From Haloarcula salinisoli (GTDB taxonomy: Archaea > Halobacteriota > Halobacteria > Halobacteriales > Haloarculaceae), in contig NZ_RKLQ01000001.1 of the NCBI RefSeq assembly GCF_019599405.1, positions 868,001 to 932,000 of the forward strand: a DNA stretch of 64,000 bases, read 5' to 3'. Of the stretch, positions 8,476-15,920 are shown piece after piece. The number at the start of each line of letters is the position of its first letter. Within the stretch, counting starts at the first letter, position 1. The position numbers and the translations under genes are program-made. The notes beneath the pieces are model-generated. The model was not told where the DNA came from. It did no database searches and saw only the letters and a list, made by a program, of their open reading frames with translations.

Positions 8476-8874
8476 ATGGCGTCGATACCCGAACAGTACC
8501 ACGACCTCTTCGAGAAGACGACGTTCGCACACGTGACAACGATGCTCCGGGACGGCCGGCCCCACACCACGCCCGTCTGGGTCGATTACGACGCCGACGA
8601 CGACCGCCTGCTCGTCAACACCGAACGTCACCGACGGAAGGCAAAGAACGTCGAGCGGGACCCGACAGTGTCGGTCAGCATGACGGACCCGGACGACCCC
8701 TACCGGTTCCTCTCTGTCACCGGCGAGGTCGAGACGGTGACGGCCGAGGGCGCTCGGGCACACATCGACGAACTCGCCAAGCGATACATGGGCGAAGCGG
8801 AGTATCCCCAGCCTATCCAGAGCGAGCGGATCATCCTCCGCATCCGGGCCGAGGACGTGTTCCACGGCGGCTGA
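8476..8874 (+). CDS. PPOX-class F420- or FMN-dependent oxidoreductase
   Basis: 132 residues, a split beta-barrel of the pyridoxamine-phosphate-oxidase-like superfamily. Seen: TMLRDGRPHTTPVWVDYD near the N-terminus, then RRKAKNVERDPTVSVSM and SVTGEVETV. Short archaeal members annotated TIGR03618-like usually bind F420. It lies between the lyase and glutamate dehydrogenase on the same strand, with a 40-bp gap upstream. The substrate is unknown. Confidence 0.8.
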   Translation: MASIPEQYHDLFEKTTFAHVTTMLRDGRPHTTPVWVDYDADDDRLLVNTERHRRKAKNVERDPTVSVSMTDPDDPYRFLSVTGEVETVTAEGARAHIDELAKRYMGEAEYPQPIQSERIILRIRAEDVFHGG

Positions 8875-8949
8875 GTGACCGTCGCTCGTGGGTCGGAAAC
8901 GTCCATGGCCGGCGGCATCCTTTTGTCCGCGCTCACTGATGTGTTGGGT

Positions 8950-10206
8950 ATGTCTGACGAGGTGAATCCGTTCGAGAGTCTGCAGGAGCAGATCGACGAC
9001 GCCGCCGCCTACCTCGAATACCCCACCGACGTTCTGGAGCGGCTGAAATACCCCGAGCGGCTGCTGGAGACGACGCTCTCGGTGGAGATGGACGACGGCT
9101 CCGTCGAGGTGTTCAAAGCTTTCCGCTCGCAGTTCAACGGTGACCGCGGCCCCTACAAGGGCGGTATCCGCTATCACCCGCAGGTCTCCCGCGACGAAGT
9201 GAAGGCTCTCTCGGGCTGGATGGTGTACAAGTGCGCCGCCGTCGGCATCCCCTACGGCGGCGGCAAGGGGGGTATCCGCATCGACCCACGTCGGTACTCC
9301 GCGAGCGAAATCGAGCGCATCACCCGCTCGTTCGCCAAAGAGCTGCGCCCGTTCATCGGCGAGGACAAGGACATCCCCGCCCCCGACGTCAACACCGGCC
9401 AGCGGGAGATGAACTGGATAAAAGACACCTACGAGACGCTGGAAAACACCACGGAGCCGGGCGTCATCACGGGGAAAGCGCCCGAATCGGGCGGCAGCGC
9501 GGGCCGCGTCGAGGCGACCGGCCGGTCGGTGATGCTCACCGCGCGGGAGGCCTTCGACTACCTCGGGAAAGACATCGAGAACGCGACGGTCGCCGTCCAG
9601 GGCTATGGCAACGCCGGCTCCGTCGCCGCGAAGCTCATCGAGGACCTCGGCGCGAAGGTGGTCGCCGCCTCCGACTCCTCCGGTGCTATCGTCAACCCCG
9701 ACGGCTTCGACGCTCGCGCGGCGAAAGACCACAAGCGTGAGACGGGCTCGCTTGCGGGCTTCGAGGGCGCGACCGAGGAGCTGTCGAACGAGGACCTGCT
9801 CACCATGGACGTCGACCTGCTGGTCCCCGCCGCACTGGAGAACGCCATCGACGGCGAGCTGGCCCAAAGCGTCGAGGCCGACATCATCGTCGAGGCCGCC
9901 AACGGCCCGCTCACCCCCCGGGCCGACGACGTGTTGACCGACCGTGACGTGGCTGTCTTCCCTGACATCCTCGCCAACGCCGGCGGCGTCACGGTGTCGT
10001 ACTTCGAGTGGGTCCAGAACCGCCAGCGCTTCTACTGGTCCGAGGAACGCGTCAACGACGAACTGGAGACCATCATCACGAACGCATTCGACAATCTCGT
10101 CGACACCTACGAGCGCACCGACGCGCCGAGCTTCCGAACGGCGATGTACGTCGTCGCCATCGAGCGCGTCGTCGACGCCGCCGAGGAAGGCGGTATCTGG
10201 CCCTGA
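8950..10206 (+). CDS. glutamate dehydrogenase (Glu/Leu/Phe/Val family)
   Basis: 418 residues, standard for hexameric GDH. The substrate domain shows [20 protein letters not shown], the catalytic-Lys segment [20 protein letters not shown], and [11 protein letters not shown]. The dinucleotide domain has [17 protein letters not shown]. It interconverts glutamate and 2-oxoglutarate plus ammonia. The ATG at 8950 starts the conserved N-terminus ([16 protein letters not shown]); an earlier GTG at 8875 would add 25 atypical residues. A T-rich CTTTTG just upstream at 8919-8924 may be the TATA box of a nearly leaderless transcript. Confidence 0.95.
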   Translation: MSDEVNPFESLQEQIDDAAAYLEYPTDVLERLKYPERLLETTLSVEMDDGSVEVFKAFRSQFNGDRGPYKGGIRYHPQVSRDEVKALSGWMVYKCAAVGIPYGGGKGGIRIDPRRYSASEIERITRSFAKELRPFIGEDKDIPAPDVNTGQREMNWIKDTYETLENTTEPGVITGKAPESGGSAGRVEATGRSVMLTAREAFDYLGKDIENATVAVQGYGNAGSVAAKLIEDLGAKVVAASDSSGAIVNPDGFDARAAKDHKRETGSLAGFEGATEELSNEDLLTMDVDLLVPAALENAIDGELAQSVEADIIVEAANGPLTPRADDVLTDRDVAVFPDILANAGGVTVSYFEWVQNRQRFYWSEERVNDELETIITNAFDNLVDTYERTDAPSFRTAMYVVAIERVVDAAEEGGIWP

Positions 10207-10271
10207 ATAGCTATCAGGGTCCGGGCTCGGAGAAGGATAAATTATTCACTCGACACACTGAATATAGGGGT

Positions 10272-11549
10272 ATGCGGAAAGTTTCTCGCCGTCACGCACT
10301 CTCATCGCTCGCAGCCGGCGGCGTCAGTCTTCTCGCGGGCTGTCTCAACGGGTTCGGCGGCGTGCAGAGTGACGACCACCACGTATCCAGGACCGTCGAC
10401 ATCTCCGGCACGTGGCCGATGCCTGATTTCGACGCGGCCAACACCCGACACGTGCCTGGGGCCCGCGGCCCGAGTTCCGGCCCCACGGAGGCCTGGCGCT
10501 ACTGTGCGCCGGAATCCACCGAGAACGCGAGAAACGGCATCCACGACGCCCCTGCCGTCCGAGGCGGGTCAATCTACTCTGTCGAGAGGGAGGCACTGCG
10601 TGCACGTAACGCGAGCGACGGGGCGGTCGAGTGGGAAGCGGGTCGAGTACCCGAGGGGATATACCGGGCACCGACGGTCATGGAAGACACCGTCTACCTC
10701 GTTGACTACACTGACCCGCCGGCGGTGCCGGAGGTGCTGGCGGTCTCGCGTGCGGACGGCTCGGTCAAGTGGTCCAAACGGCTCGGCAAACAGTGGGCGT
10801 TCTCCCCACTGGTCCACGACGGAACCGTCTACGGCCTGTCCAGCGGCCAAGATACGGGGCTTCTCCAGGCGTTCTCGACGGCCGACGGCACTGAACAGTT
10901 CCGAATCGAAGGCGAATTTTCGACGGTCCTAGCAGCAGTCGACGAGACGCTCGTGGCGGGATTCGAAACGGGGTCGATAGTGGCACTCTCGACGAGCGAC
11001 GGGAGCGAACGCTGGCGAGTCCAGACGGGAGGGGACCAGTTTTCGACCCCGGCTATTGCAAACGGGACTGTGTACATTGCCAGTTATGACGACAGCACAT
11101 CCGGGGGGAACGTAGACCTCAGAGCACTCCGTCTCAGTGACGGGACTCTCCGGTGGCGCGAGGTTCTCCAAAGTGGAACGGAGATAGCTGGACTCGCTGT
11201 GGGGGACGGCGCTGTCTATGCTGCCATGAACAAAAAGTTGGAATTTAACAACAGCACTACTATTGCCTTCGACGTCGACGACGGGTCACGTCGCTGGCAA
11301 TACGACGGCCTCAATATGAATTCACCGGTGGTCACCGAGGGAGGTATCTACGTTACTGAAACTAGACAGGGCTTCGATACAGTGGAAGGGTATCTCACCG
11401 CGCTCGCTCCCGAAGACGGGTCAGTTCGCTGGCGCCACGAGACGGGTCGGAATGTGTTCGGCCCTGTCATCGTTGACGATGTCGCCGTGCTCGTGACCAA
11501 GCCCCGCAATTACACGAAGAACTTCGGCTGTGTCCGTATTCTGGCCTGA
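10272..11549 (+). CDS. Tat-exported lipoprotein with PQQ-like beta-propeller
   Basis: 425 residues. The N-terminus has the twin-arginine motif SRRHALSSL and lipobox LLAGC with Cys24, so it is probably exported folded and lipid-anchored outside. Residues 60-420 form repeated blades (VYLVDY, DGSVKWSKRLG, VYGLSS, DGSERWRV, VYIASYD, DGSRRWQY, DGSVRWRHE) of the PQQ/YVTN propeller type. PQQ-dehydrogenase catalytic residues are not evident, so it is more likely a binding or assembly protein than an enzyme. It stands alone downstream of GDH. Confidence 0.85.
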   Translation: MRKVSRRHALSSLAAGGVSLLAGCLNGFGGVQSDDHHVSRTVDISGTWPMPDFDAANTRHVPGARGPSSGPTEAWRYCAPESTENARNGIHDAPAVRGGSIYSVEREALRARNASDGAVEWEAGRVPEGIYRAPTVMEDTVYLVDYTDPPAVPEVLAVSRADGSVKWSKRLGKQWAFSPLVHDGTVYGLSSGQDTGLLQAFSTADGTEQFRIEGEFSTVLAAVDETLVAGFETGSIVALSTSDGSERWRVQTGGDQFSTPAIANGTVYIASYDDSTSGGNVDLRALRLSDGTLRWREVLQSGTEIAGLAVGDGAVYAAMNKKLEFNNSTTIAFDVDDGSRRWQYDGLNMNSPVVTEGGIYVTETRQGFDTVEGYLTALAPEDGSVRWRHETGRNVFGPVIVDDVAVLVTKPRNYTKNFGCVRILA

Positions 11550-11605
11550 CAGTTCCACCCACCGGGACCACCGGAGTTTTGTTCCACTCGCCCCAACACG
11601 ATATC

Positions 11606-12091
11606 ATGCCCGTTTTCGAGCGCGAGGTCCGTGTGTCGGCGCCCTTAGAGGACGTCTGGGAGTTCCACGCGACGGCCGACGGCCTCGTGGCCCTGACGCC
11701 CGAGTGGATGCATCTCCGCGTGGACGAGACCCGCGGGCCCGACGGGGAGGCCGACCCCGACGAGCTGACGCCGGGCTCGGTCGTCGTCTCCTCGATACAG
11801 CCCTTCGGTGTCGGGCCGCGCCAGCGGTGGGTCTCCGAAATCGTCGCCCGGGAGGAGGGCGACCACGAAGCGATGTTCCGCGACGTGATGACCGAGGGGC
11901 CGTTCCCGGAGTGGGAACACACCCATCAGTTCCGTGCGGCCGGCGACCTCGCGACCATCGTCCACGACCGAGTGCGGTACGAGCTCCCGGGCGGGCGCTT
12001 GGGCGAACTTGCCGGACCGCTCGGCTTCGTCGGGATGGAGCCGATGTTTCGGTTCCGTCACCGGAAGACGAAGGAACTGCTGGAAGCCTGA
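11606..12091 (+). CDS. SRPBCC (START-like) family protein
   Basis: 161 residues from the ATG at 11606 (MPVFEREVRVSAPLEDVWEF). The start-strand, helix and PLEDVWEFHATADGLVALTP pattern is the helix-grip fold of the SRPBCC superfamily. The C-terminal MFRFRHRKTKELLEA closes the long helix. Such proteins bind hydrophobic ligands in a deep pocket; this subgroup resembles bacterial YfhP/cyclase-like cytosolic proteins. No ligand can be inferred. Confidence 0.8.
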   Translation: MPVFEREVRVSAPLEDVWEFHATADGLVALTPEWMHLRVDETRGPDGEADPDELTPGSVVVSSIQPFGVGPRQRWVSEIVAREEGDHEAMFRDVMTEGPFPEWEHTHQFRAAGDLATIVHDRVRYELPGGRLGELAGPLGFVGMEPMFRFRHRKTKELLEA

Positions 12092-12153
12092 TTTGGGCGG
12101 GAATACTGCGGGCTGGAACAGCCATTTCAGTGTCGACGGCGAACGGCCAGTGC

Positions 12154-12705
12154 ATGACAGACGTAGTCGTGGTCGGCGGCGGTCCCGCCGGCCTCAGCGC
12201 GGCACTGTTCACAGAGAAGAACGGCCTCGACACGGTCGTCTACGACACCGACGAGACGTGGATGCACAAGGCCCACCTGTTCAACTACCTCGGCATCGAC
12301 TCGATGGACGGGTCGGAGTACATGGAGGTCTCCCGCGAACAGGTCGAGGAATTCGGTGTCGACATCACGGAGAGCGAGGTCACGGATATCGAGCAGGGTG
12401 GTGACGGCTTCGTCGTTACCACCGCCGAGGGCGACACCGAGGCGACCTATCTGGTGTTGGCGACCGGCGCCGACCGCTCGCTGGCGGAGACGCTTGGCTG
12501 TGACTTCGACGGCGACCTCGTCGACGTGAACCTCTCGATGGAGACCAGCGTCGAGGACGCATACGCCACTGGTGCGATGGTACGGGACCAGGAGTGGCAG
12601 GCCATCATCTCCGCCGGCGACGGCGGGGCCGCGGCGCTCGATATCCTCTCGAAGGAGGAAGGCGAGCACTTCCACGACTTCGACACGCCGGCCGACGCGG
12701 CGTAG
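12154..12705 (+). CDS. minimal FAD-dependent oxidoreductase, thioredoxin-reductase-like, lacking NAD domain and redox Cys
   Basis: 183 residues. The FAD Rossmann motif VVVVGGGPAGLSAALF opens the protein, and YLVLATGADRSLAE and DAYATGAMVR match the second half of a TrxR FAD domain. The inserted NADPH-binding domain and the CxxC pair of true thioredoxin reductases are absent, so it cannot work as a classical TrxR alone. The ATG at 12154 begins right at the first beta strand. Similar short proteins occur in other haloarchaea; a partner reductase or ferredoxin is likely. Confidence 0.8.
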   Translation: MTDVVVVGGGPAGLSAALFTEKNGLDTVVYDTDETWMHKAHLFNYLGIDSMDGSEYMEVSREQVEEFGVDITESEVTDIEQGGDGFVVTTAEGDTEATYLVLATGADRSLAETLGCDFDGDLVDVNLSMETSVEDAYATGAMVRDQEWQAIISAGDGGAAALDILSKEEGEHFHDFDTPADAA

Positions 12706-12715
12706 CCAGTCACCC

Positions 12716-13558
12716 CTAATCGGCCGACCGCTCGATAGCGCCCCGGAGTACCGTCGCCTCGAAGTCGTGGTCCGGGCGGATGTTCACGAAGTCGAGGAAC
12801 TCCTCGGCGGCCAGGAGCTCCTCGGTCGTGTAGTACTCTCTGGCCGCGCTCACGGCGGCGTGGGCGCCGACGAGGGGCTCCAGCGCGCCGAGTGCACAGG
12901 CCACGTCGTAGGCTCTGGCGTCGGCGATAGCCCCCTCGCGGACGCTGGTCGCGTCGATGAAGTAGAGCCGGTCGTCGGCCACCAGAACGTTCTCGGAGCG
13001 GAAGTCGCCGTGGGCCAGGCCGGCATCGTGCATCCGGTGGAGGAACTGGAAGACGGTTTCGGCGTGGGATGCGACGGTCTTCGACGGGAGTTCGTCCAGC
13101 GTCCGGAACTCCTCGAGATACTCGAGGACGATGACGCCCAGCCCATCGTATTCGAACGCCTCGATGGGTTCGGGGGCGTTCACGCCGAGCTCGCGCATCC
13201 GCTCGGTCGCCGCGAGCTCGTGTTCGGCCATCTCGTAGGGCGTCCCGAAGTGTTCGAAGAAGCCGGCCGTTCCCGAGGAGAAGGCGCCGATGTTGCGGCC
13301 CGTAGTGAGGAGCGCGTGGACCAGCGAGTTCTGTGGAGTGATGACCTTCACGAACCAGCGGTCGTCGACGACCATCGGCGTCGAGAGCCAGTTGTCGGCC
13401 TCCAGAAAGCGAACGCGGCCGGCGGGCTCGCCGTACCGGTCGAGGACGGCCCGGGCTACCCCAACCAGTTGCGACCACGGGACTGTGCCTCGGAGGAGCC
13501 GTCGGAACGCCACGGGGTAGCAGAGGCGAGGCCGACTGATAGATGTTGTGTCCCACAT
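12716..13558 (-). CDS. RIO-like / aminoglycoside-phosphotransferase-fold protein kinase
   Basis: 280 residues from the ATG at 13558. Kinase landmarks: RWFVKVITPQNSL (ATP-anchoring Lys), VIVLEYLEEF hinge, LAHGDFRSENVLV (catalytic loop, HGD) and LYFIDATSV replacing DFG. The catalytic and metal Asp residues are present, so activity is expected. It resembles the haloarchaeal RIO1-like group rather than ribosome-assembly RIO1/RIO2, and lacks a DNA-binding N-terminus. It diverges from the acyl-CoA dehydrogenase with only 31 bp between start codons. Confidence 0.78.
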   Translation of the reverse strand: MWDTTSISRPRLCYPVAFRRLLRGTVPWSQLVGVARAVLDRYGEPAGRVRFLEADNWLSTPMVVDDRWFVKVITPQNSLVHALLTTGRNIGAFSSGTAGFFEHFGTPYEMAEHELAATERMRELGVNAPEPIEAFEYDGLGVIVLEYLEEFRTLDELPSKTVASHAETVFQFLHRMHDAGLAHGDFRSENVLVADDRLYFIDATSVREGAIADARAYDVACALGALEPLVGAHAAVSAAREYYTTEELLAAEEFLDFVNIRPDHDFEATVLRGAIERSAD

Positions 13559-13589
13559 GGTATTTGTCGACAGGACCCATACCAACCCC

Positions 13590-14729
13590 ATGGAGTTTTC
13601 GCTCCCGGCCGAACACCGGCACGTCCGGACGGCCGTACGGGAGTTCGCCGAGGACGAAATCGCCCCCATCGCTCAGGACATCGAGGACGAGGGACGCTTC
13701 CCGGCCGAGATATTCGAGCGGCTCGGCGAACTCGACGTGATGGGCGTCCCCGTCGACGAGCGCTGGGGCGGGCTGGGCGGCGATACGCTCATGTACGCCG
13801 TCGTCTGTGAAGAACTGGGTCGGGTCTCCGGAGCAGTCGGACTCTCCTACGCAGCGCACACCTCGCTGGGAAGCAAGCCAATCGAAACGTTCGGCACGGA
13901 CGCCCAACGAGAGCGCTGGCTGGAACCACTTGTGACCGGCGAGCACCTGGGCGCGTGGGCGCTAACAGAACCCGGTAGCGGGAGCGACGCCAGCGACATG
14001 GACACGACCGCCACTCGCGACGGCGACGAGTACGTCATCGACGGCATCAAGCAGTTCATCACGAACGCGTCGGTCGCCGGGAGCGTGCTCGTGAAGGCCG
14101 TCACCGACCCCGATGCCGGCTACGACGGCATCTCGACGTTCATCGTCTCGCCCGAGGACGACGGCTGGACGGTGACGACAGAGTGGGATAAGATGGGGCT
14201 GAACGCCTCACCGACGTGTGAACTGCAGTTCGACGAGTGCCGGGTGCCGGCCGACCGGTTGCTGGGCGAGGAAGGCGACGGCTGGACACAGACGAAACAG
14301 ACACTCGACGGCGGGCGCATCTCCATCGCGGCGCTGTCGGTGGGACTGGCACAGGGAGCCTTCGAGGCGGCGAAGTCATACGCCACCGAGCGCGAGCAGT
14401 TCGACCGGCCCATCTCGAAAATTGATGCAGTCCGGGACAAGCTAGTCGAGATGGACCGCAAGATAGAGCGCTCACGCTTGCTGACCCAGAAGGCGGCGAC
14501 GATGTACGACGACGGCGCCGACGTGACGCGAATCGCTTCCCTCGCCAAGCTCGACGCAAGCGAGACGGCCCGCGAGGTCGGCGAGGCGGCCGTGCAGGTC
14601 CTCGGTGGCTATGGCTACCTCACCGACTACGCCCCACAGCGGTTCTACCGCGACGCGAAGCTGATGGAAATCGGCGAGGGGACCAGCGAGATTCAGCGGC
14701 TGGTACTGGGCCGGGAACTGGGGCTGTAG
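13590..14729 (+). CDS. acyl-CoA dehydrogenase
   Basis: 379 residues, the standard length. Signatures: AWALTEPGSGSDASDMDTTA (FAD/substrate loop), YVIDGIKQFITNASVA, and near the C-terminus QVLGGYGYLTDYAPQRFYRD followed by IGEGTSEIQRLVLGREL. The catalytic Glu position falls in the YGYLTDYAPQRFYRDAK region as in short-chain members. It oxidises acyl-CoA to trans-2-enoyl-CoA, passing electrons to ETF. The ATG at 13590 (MEFSLPAEHRHV) is preferred; ATGs at 13548 and 13557 are in frame but overlap the divergent kinase start. Confidence 0.93.
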   Translation: MEFSLPAEHRHVRTAVREFAEDEIAPIAQDIEDEGRFPAEIFERLGELDVMGVPVDERWGGLGGDTLMYAVVCEELGRVSGAVGLSYAAHTSLGSKPIETFGTDAQRERWLEPLVTGEHLGAWALTEPGSGSDASDMDTTATRDGDEYVIDGIKQFITNASVAGSVLVKAVTDPDAGYDGISTFIVSPEDDGWTVTTEWDKMGLNASPTCELQFDECRVPADRLLGEEGDGWTQTKQTLDGGRISIAALSVGLAQGAFEAAKSYATEREQFDRPISKIDAVRDKLVEMDRKIERSRLLTQKAATMYDDGADVTRIASLAKLDASETAREVGEAAVQVLGGYGYLTDYAPQRFYRDAKLMEIGEGTSEIQRLVLGRELGL

Positions 14730-15140
14730 CTACTCCTCGAGCCGTGGGACGACGGTGACCGGCACCGTCGTCTCGTTGAGCACGGCGACGGCGGCGTCAC
14801 CGCTCCTGATGCGGCCGCGCAGCCCCTTCGGCTCGTGGCCCATCACGATGTGGGTGATGTCTACGTCTTCGGCGATTTCGAGCAGCTCGTGTGCGATGCG
14901 AGCGCCGGGTCGCCGGCTGTGACGGCCTACGTACTCCAGTGCGACCCGCGCCTCGACGGGCTCGTCGGCGAGTCGGTCTTTCAGCGCGTCACGCATCTTT
15001 TCGGCCGTCCGGTCCGCGTCGGCGTCGTCGACCAGATGGACGACGTACAGGCGCGTGGAAAGCGCCGCGCCCAGCCGTACGGCCGTCTCGATGACGCGCT
15101 CCGAGGTCTCGTCGTCGGCGACTGCGACCAGGATGGTCAT
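14730..15140 (-). CDS. universal stress protein (UspA family)
   Basis: 136 residues, one Usp domain. It starts TILVAVADDETSERVIETAV; the C-terminal nucleotide-binding region reads VMGHEPKGLRGRIRSGDAAV, close to the G-2x-G-9x-G-S/T ATP motif. The ATG at 15140 fits the domain start. It converges on and abuts the acyl-CoA dehydrogenase stop. An AT-rich AACGATATTTG (minus strand, about 15160-15170) could be its promoter. Confidence 0.88.
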   Translation of the reverse strand: MTILVAVADDETSERVIETAVRLGAALSTRLYVVHLVDDADADRTAEKMRDALKDRLADEPVEARVALEYVGRHSRRPGARIAHELLEIAEDVDITHIVMGHEPKGLRGRIRSGDAAVAVLNETTVPVTVVPRLEE

Positions 15141-15182
15141 ACACTGCCTACGTGCCGGCAACAAATATCGTTTATCTAACAA

Positions 15183-15389
15183 CTACGCGGAGCCGTCGAT
15201 GGCCGGGTCGAACAGCTCCTCGACCGTGCAGTCGAACTGCGCCGCGAGTTTGAAGGCGAGTTCCAGCGAGGGGTCGTAGCGCTCGCGCTCGATGGCGTTG
15301 ATGGTCTGGCGGCTGACGCCGACGGCCTCGGCGAGCTCGCCCTGGCTCAGCCCGTCACGGCTGCGGTACGTGTCGAGTTCGTTTTTCAT
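15183..15389 (-). CDS. Xre-family HTH regulator (YozG-like)
   Basis: 68 residues, almost entirely a Cro/C1-type helix-turn-helix: LSQGELAEAVGVSRQTINAI, then ERERYDPSLELAFKLAAQF and the YozG-like end CTVEELFDP. It overlaps the upstream DUF2178 gene by 4 bp (ATGA), so the two are co-translated. Two palindromes just before the operon probably bind this protein. In bacteria the same pair of YozG-like HTH plus DUF2178 membrane protein is common, suggesting the membrane protein modulates the regulator. Confidence 0.88.
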   Translation of the reverse strand: MKNELDTYRSRDGLSQGELAEAVGVSRQTINAIERERYDPSLELAFKLAAQFDCTVEELFDPAIDGSA

Positions 15390-15814
15390 AGACGGGAGCG
15401 GTGATAGAGGTAGGAGACGCCGAAGGCGACGACGAATCCGACGAGGCCATAGAATGCCCCCTGGAGCATCGCCTGAACCATCGGGGCGAACGTGTAGTCG
15501 GTGAGCCAGGTCAGCAGGCGGGCGGCTGAGAAACCCACCACGGCCACGGCACCGATTATCTGGAACGCCGTCAGACTCGCCCGCCGCTCGAGTTCCCAGT
15601 CACGCTCGTCGACCAGCTGGATATCTGTCCCTTTCCAGATGGCGAAAAATGCCAGTATACCGAGCCAGTAGACCGCTTCGCCGACTACCGGGTAGCCGAG
15701 GTTTCGGAGGACGAGCGCCACCGCGACGCCGACGAGTATCGACCCGAACATCAGCCGTCTGTACGTCTGCCGCCTGGAGAGCCAGTCAGTCGTGGAAGTG
15801 TCAGTGGTTGTCAT
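15386..15814 (-). CDS. DUF2178-like four-helix membrane protein
   Basis: 142 residues with four predicted membrane helices (RLMFGSILVGVAVALVL, VYWLGILAFFAIW, AFQIIGAVAVVGFSAARLL, ALQGAFYGLVGFVVAFGVSY-like at the end). The loop DIQLVDERDWELERRAS matches the conserved D-E-R-x-x-x-I/L-x-x-R-A-S of DUF2178. It is first in an operon with the HTH gene. Its role is unknown; by analogy it is a membrane sensor or anchor. Confidence 0.75.
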   Translation of the reverse strand: MTTTDTSTTDWLSRRQTYRRLMFGSILVGVAVALVLRNLGYPVVGEAVYWLGILAFFAIWKGTDIQLVDERDWELERRASLTAFQIIGAVAVVGFSAARLLTWLTDYTFAPMVQAMLQGAFYGLVGFVVAFGVSYLYHRSRL

Positions 15815-15829
15815 GGTCTGTCAGCGGGT

Positions 15830-15862
15830 GTAAAGTGCACTTTACAGTAAAGCGTACTTTAC
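15830..15862. promoter_or_regulatory. paired palindromic operator upstream of the DUF2178-HTH operon
   Basis: Site 1 (15830-15845) is a perfect 16-bp palindrome, GTAAAGTGCACTTTAC. Site 2 (15847-15862) is GTAAAGCGTACTTTAC, with perfect outer GTAAAG/CTTTAC arms. Their centres are 17 bp apart, under two DNA turns. The pair starts 16 bp before the ATG at 15814, where the TATA box and transcription start should lie, so binding would block transcription. Autorepression by the HTH protein is inferred. Confidence 0.8.
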
Positions 15863-15920
15863 ACACCCACTTAGTTCTGGTGGACGACACGAACGCCACG
15901 AGAAAACCGTCTAGAACTGC

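Noticed and set aside
12100-12118. Third copy of the 79-bp element (ATACTGCGGGCTGG near the SRPBCC gene end)
   Set aside because: Only the left arm is partly similar; no matching right arm lies at the proper distance.
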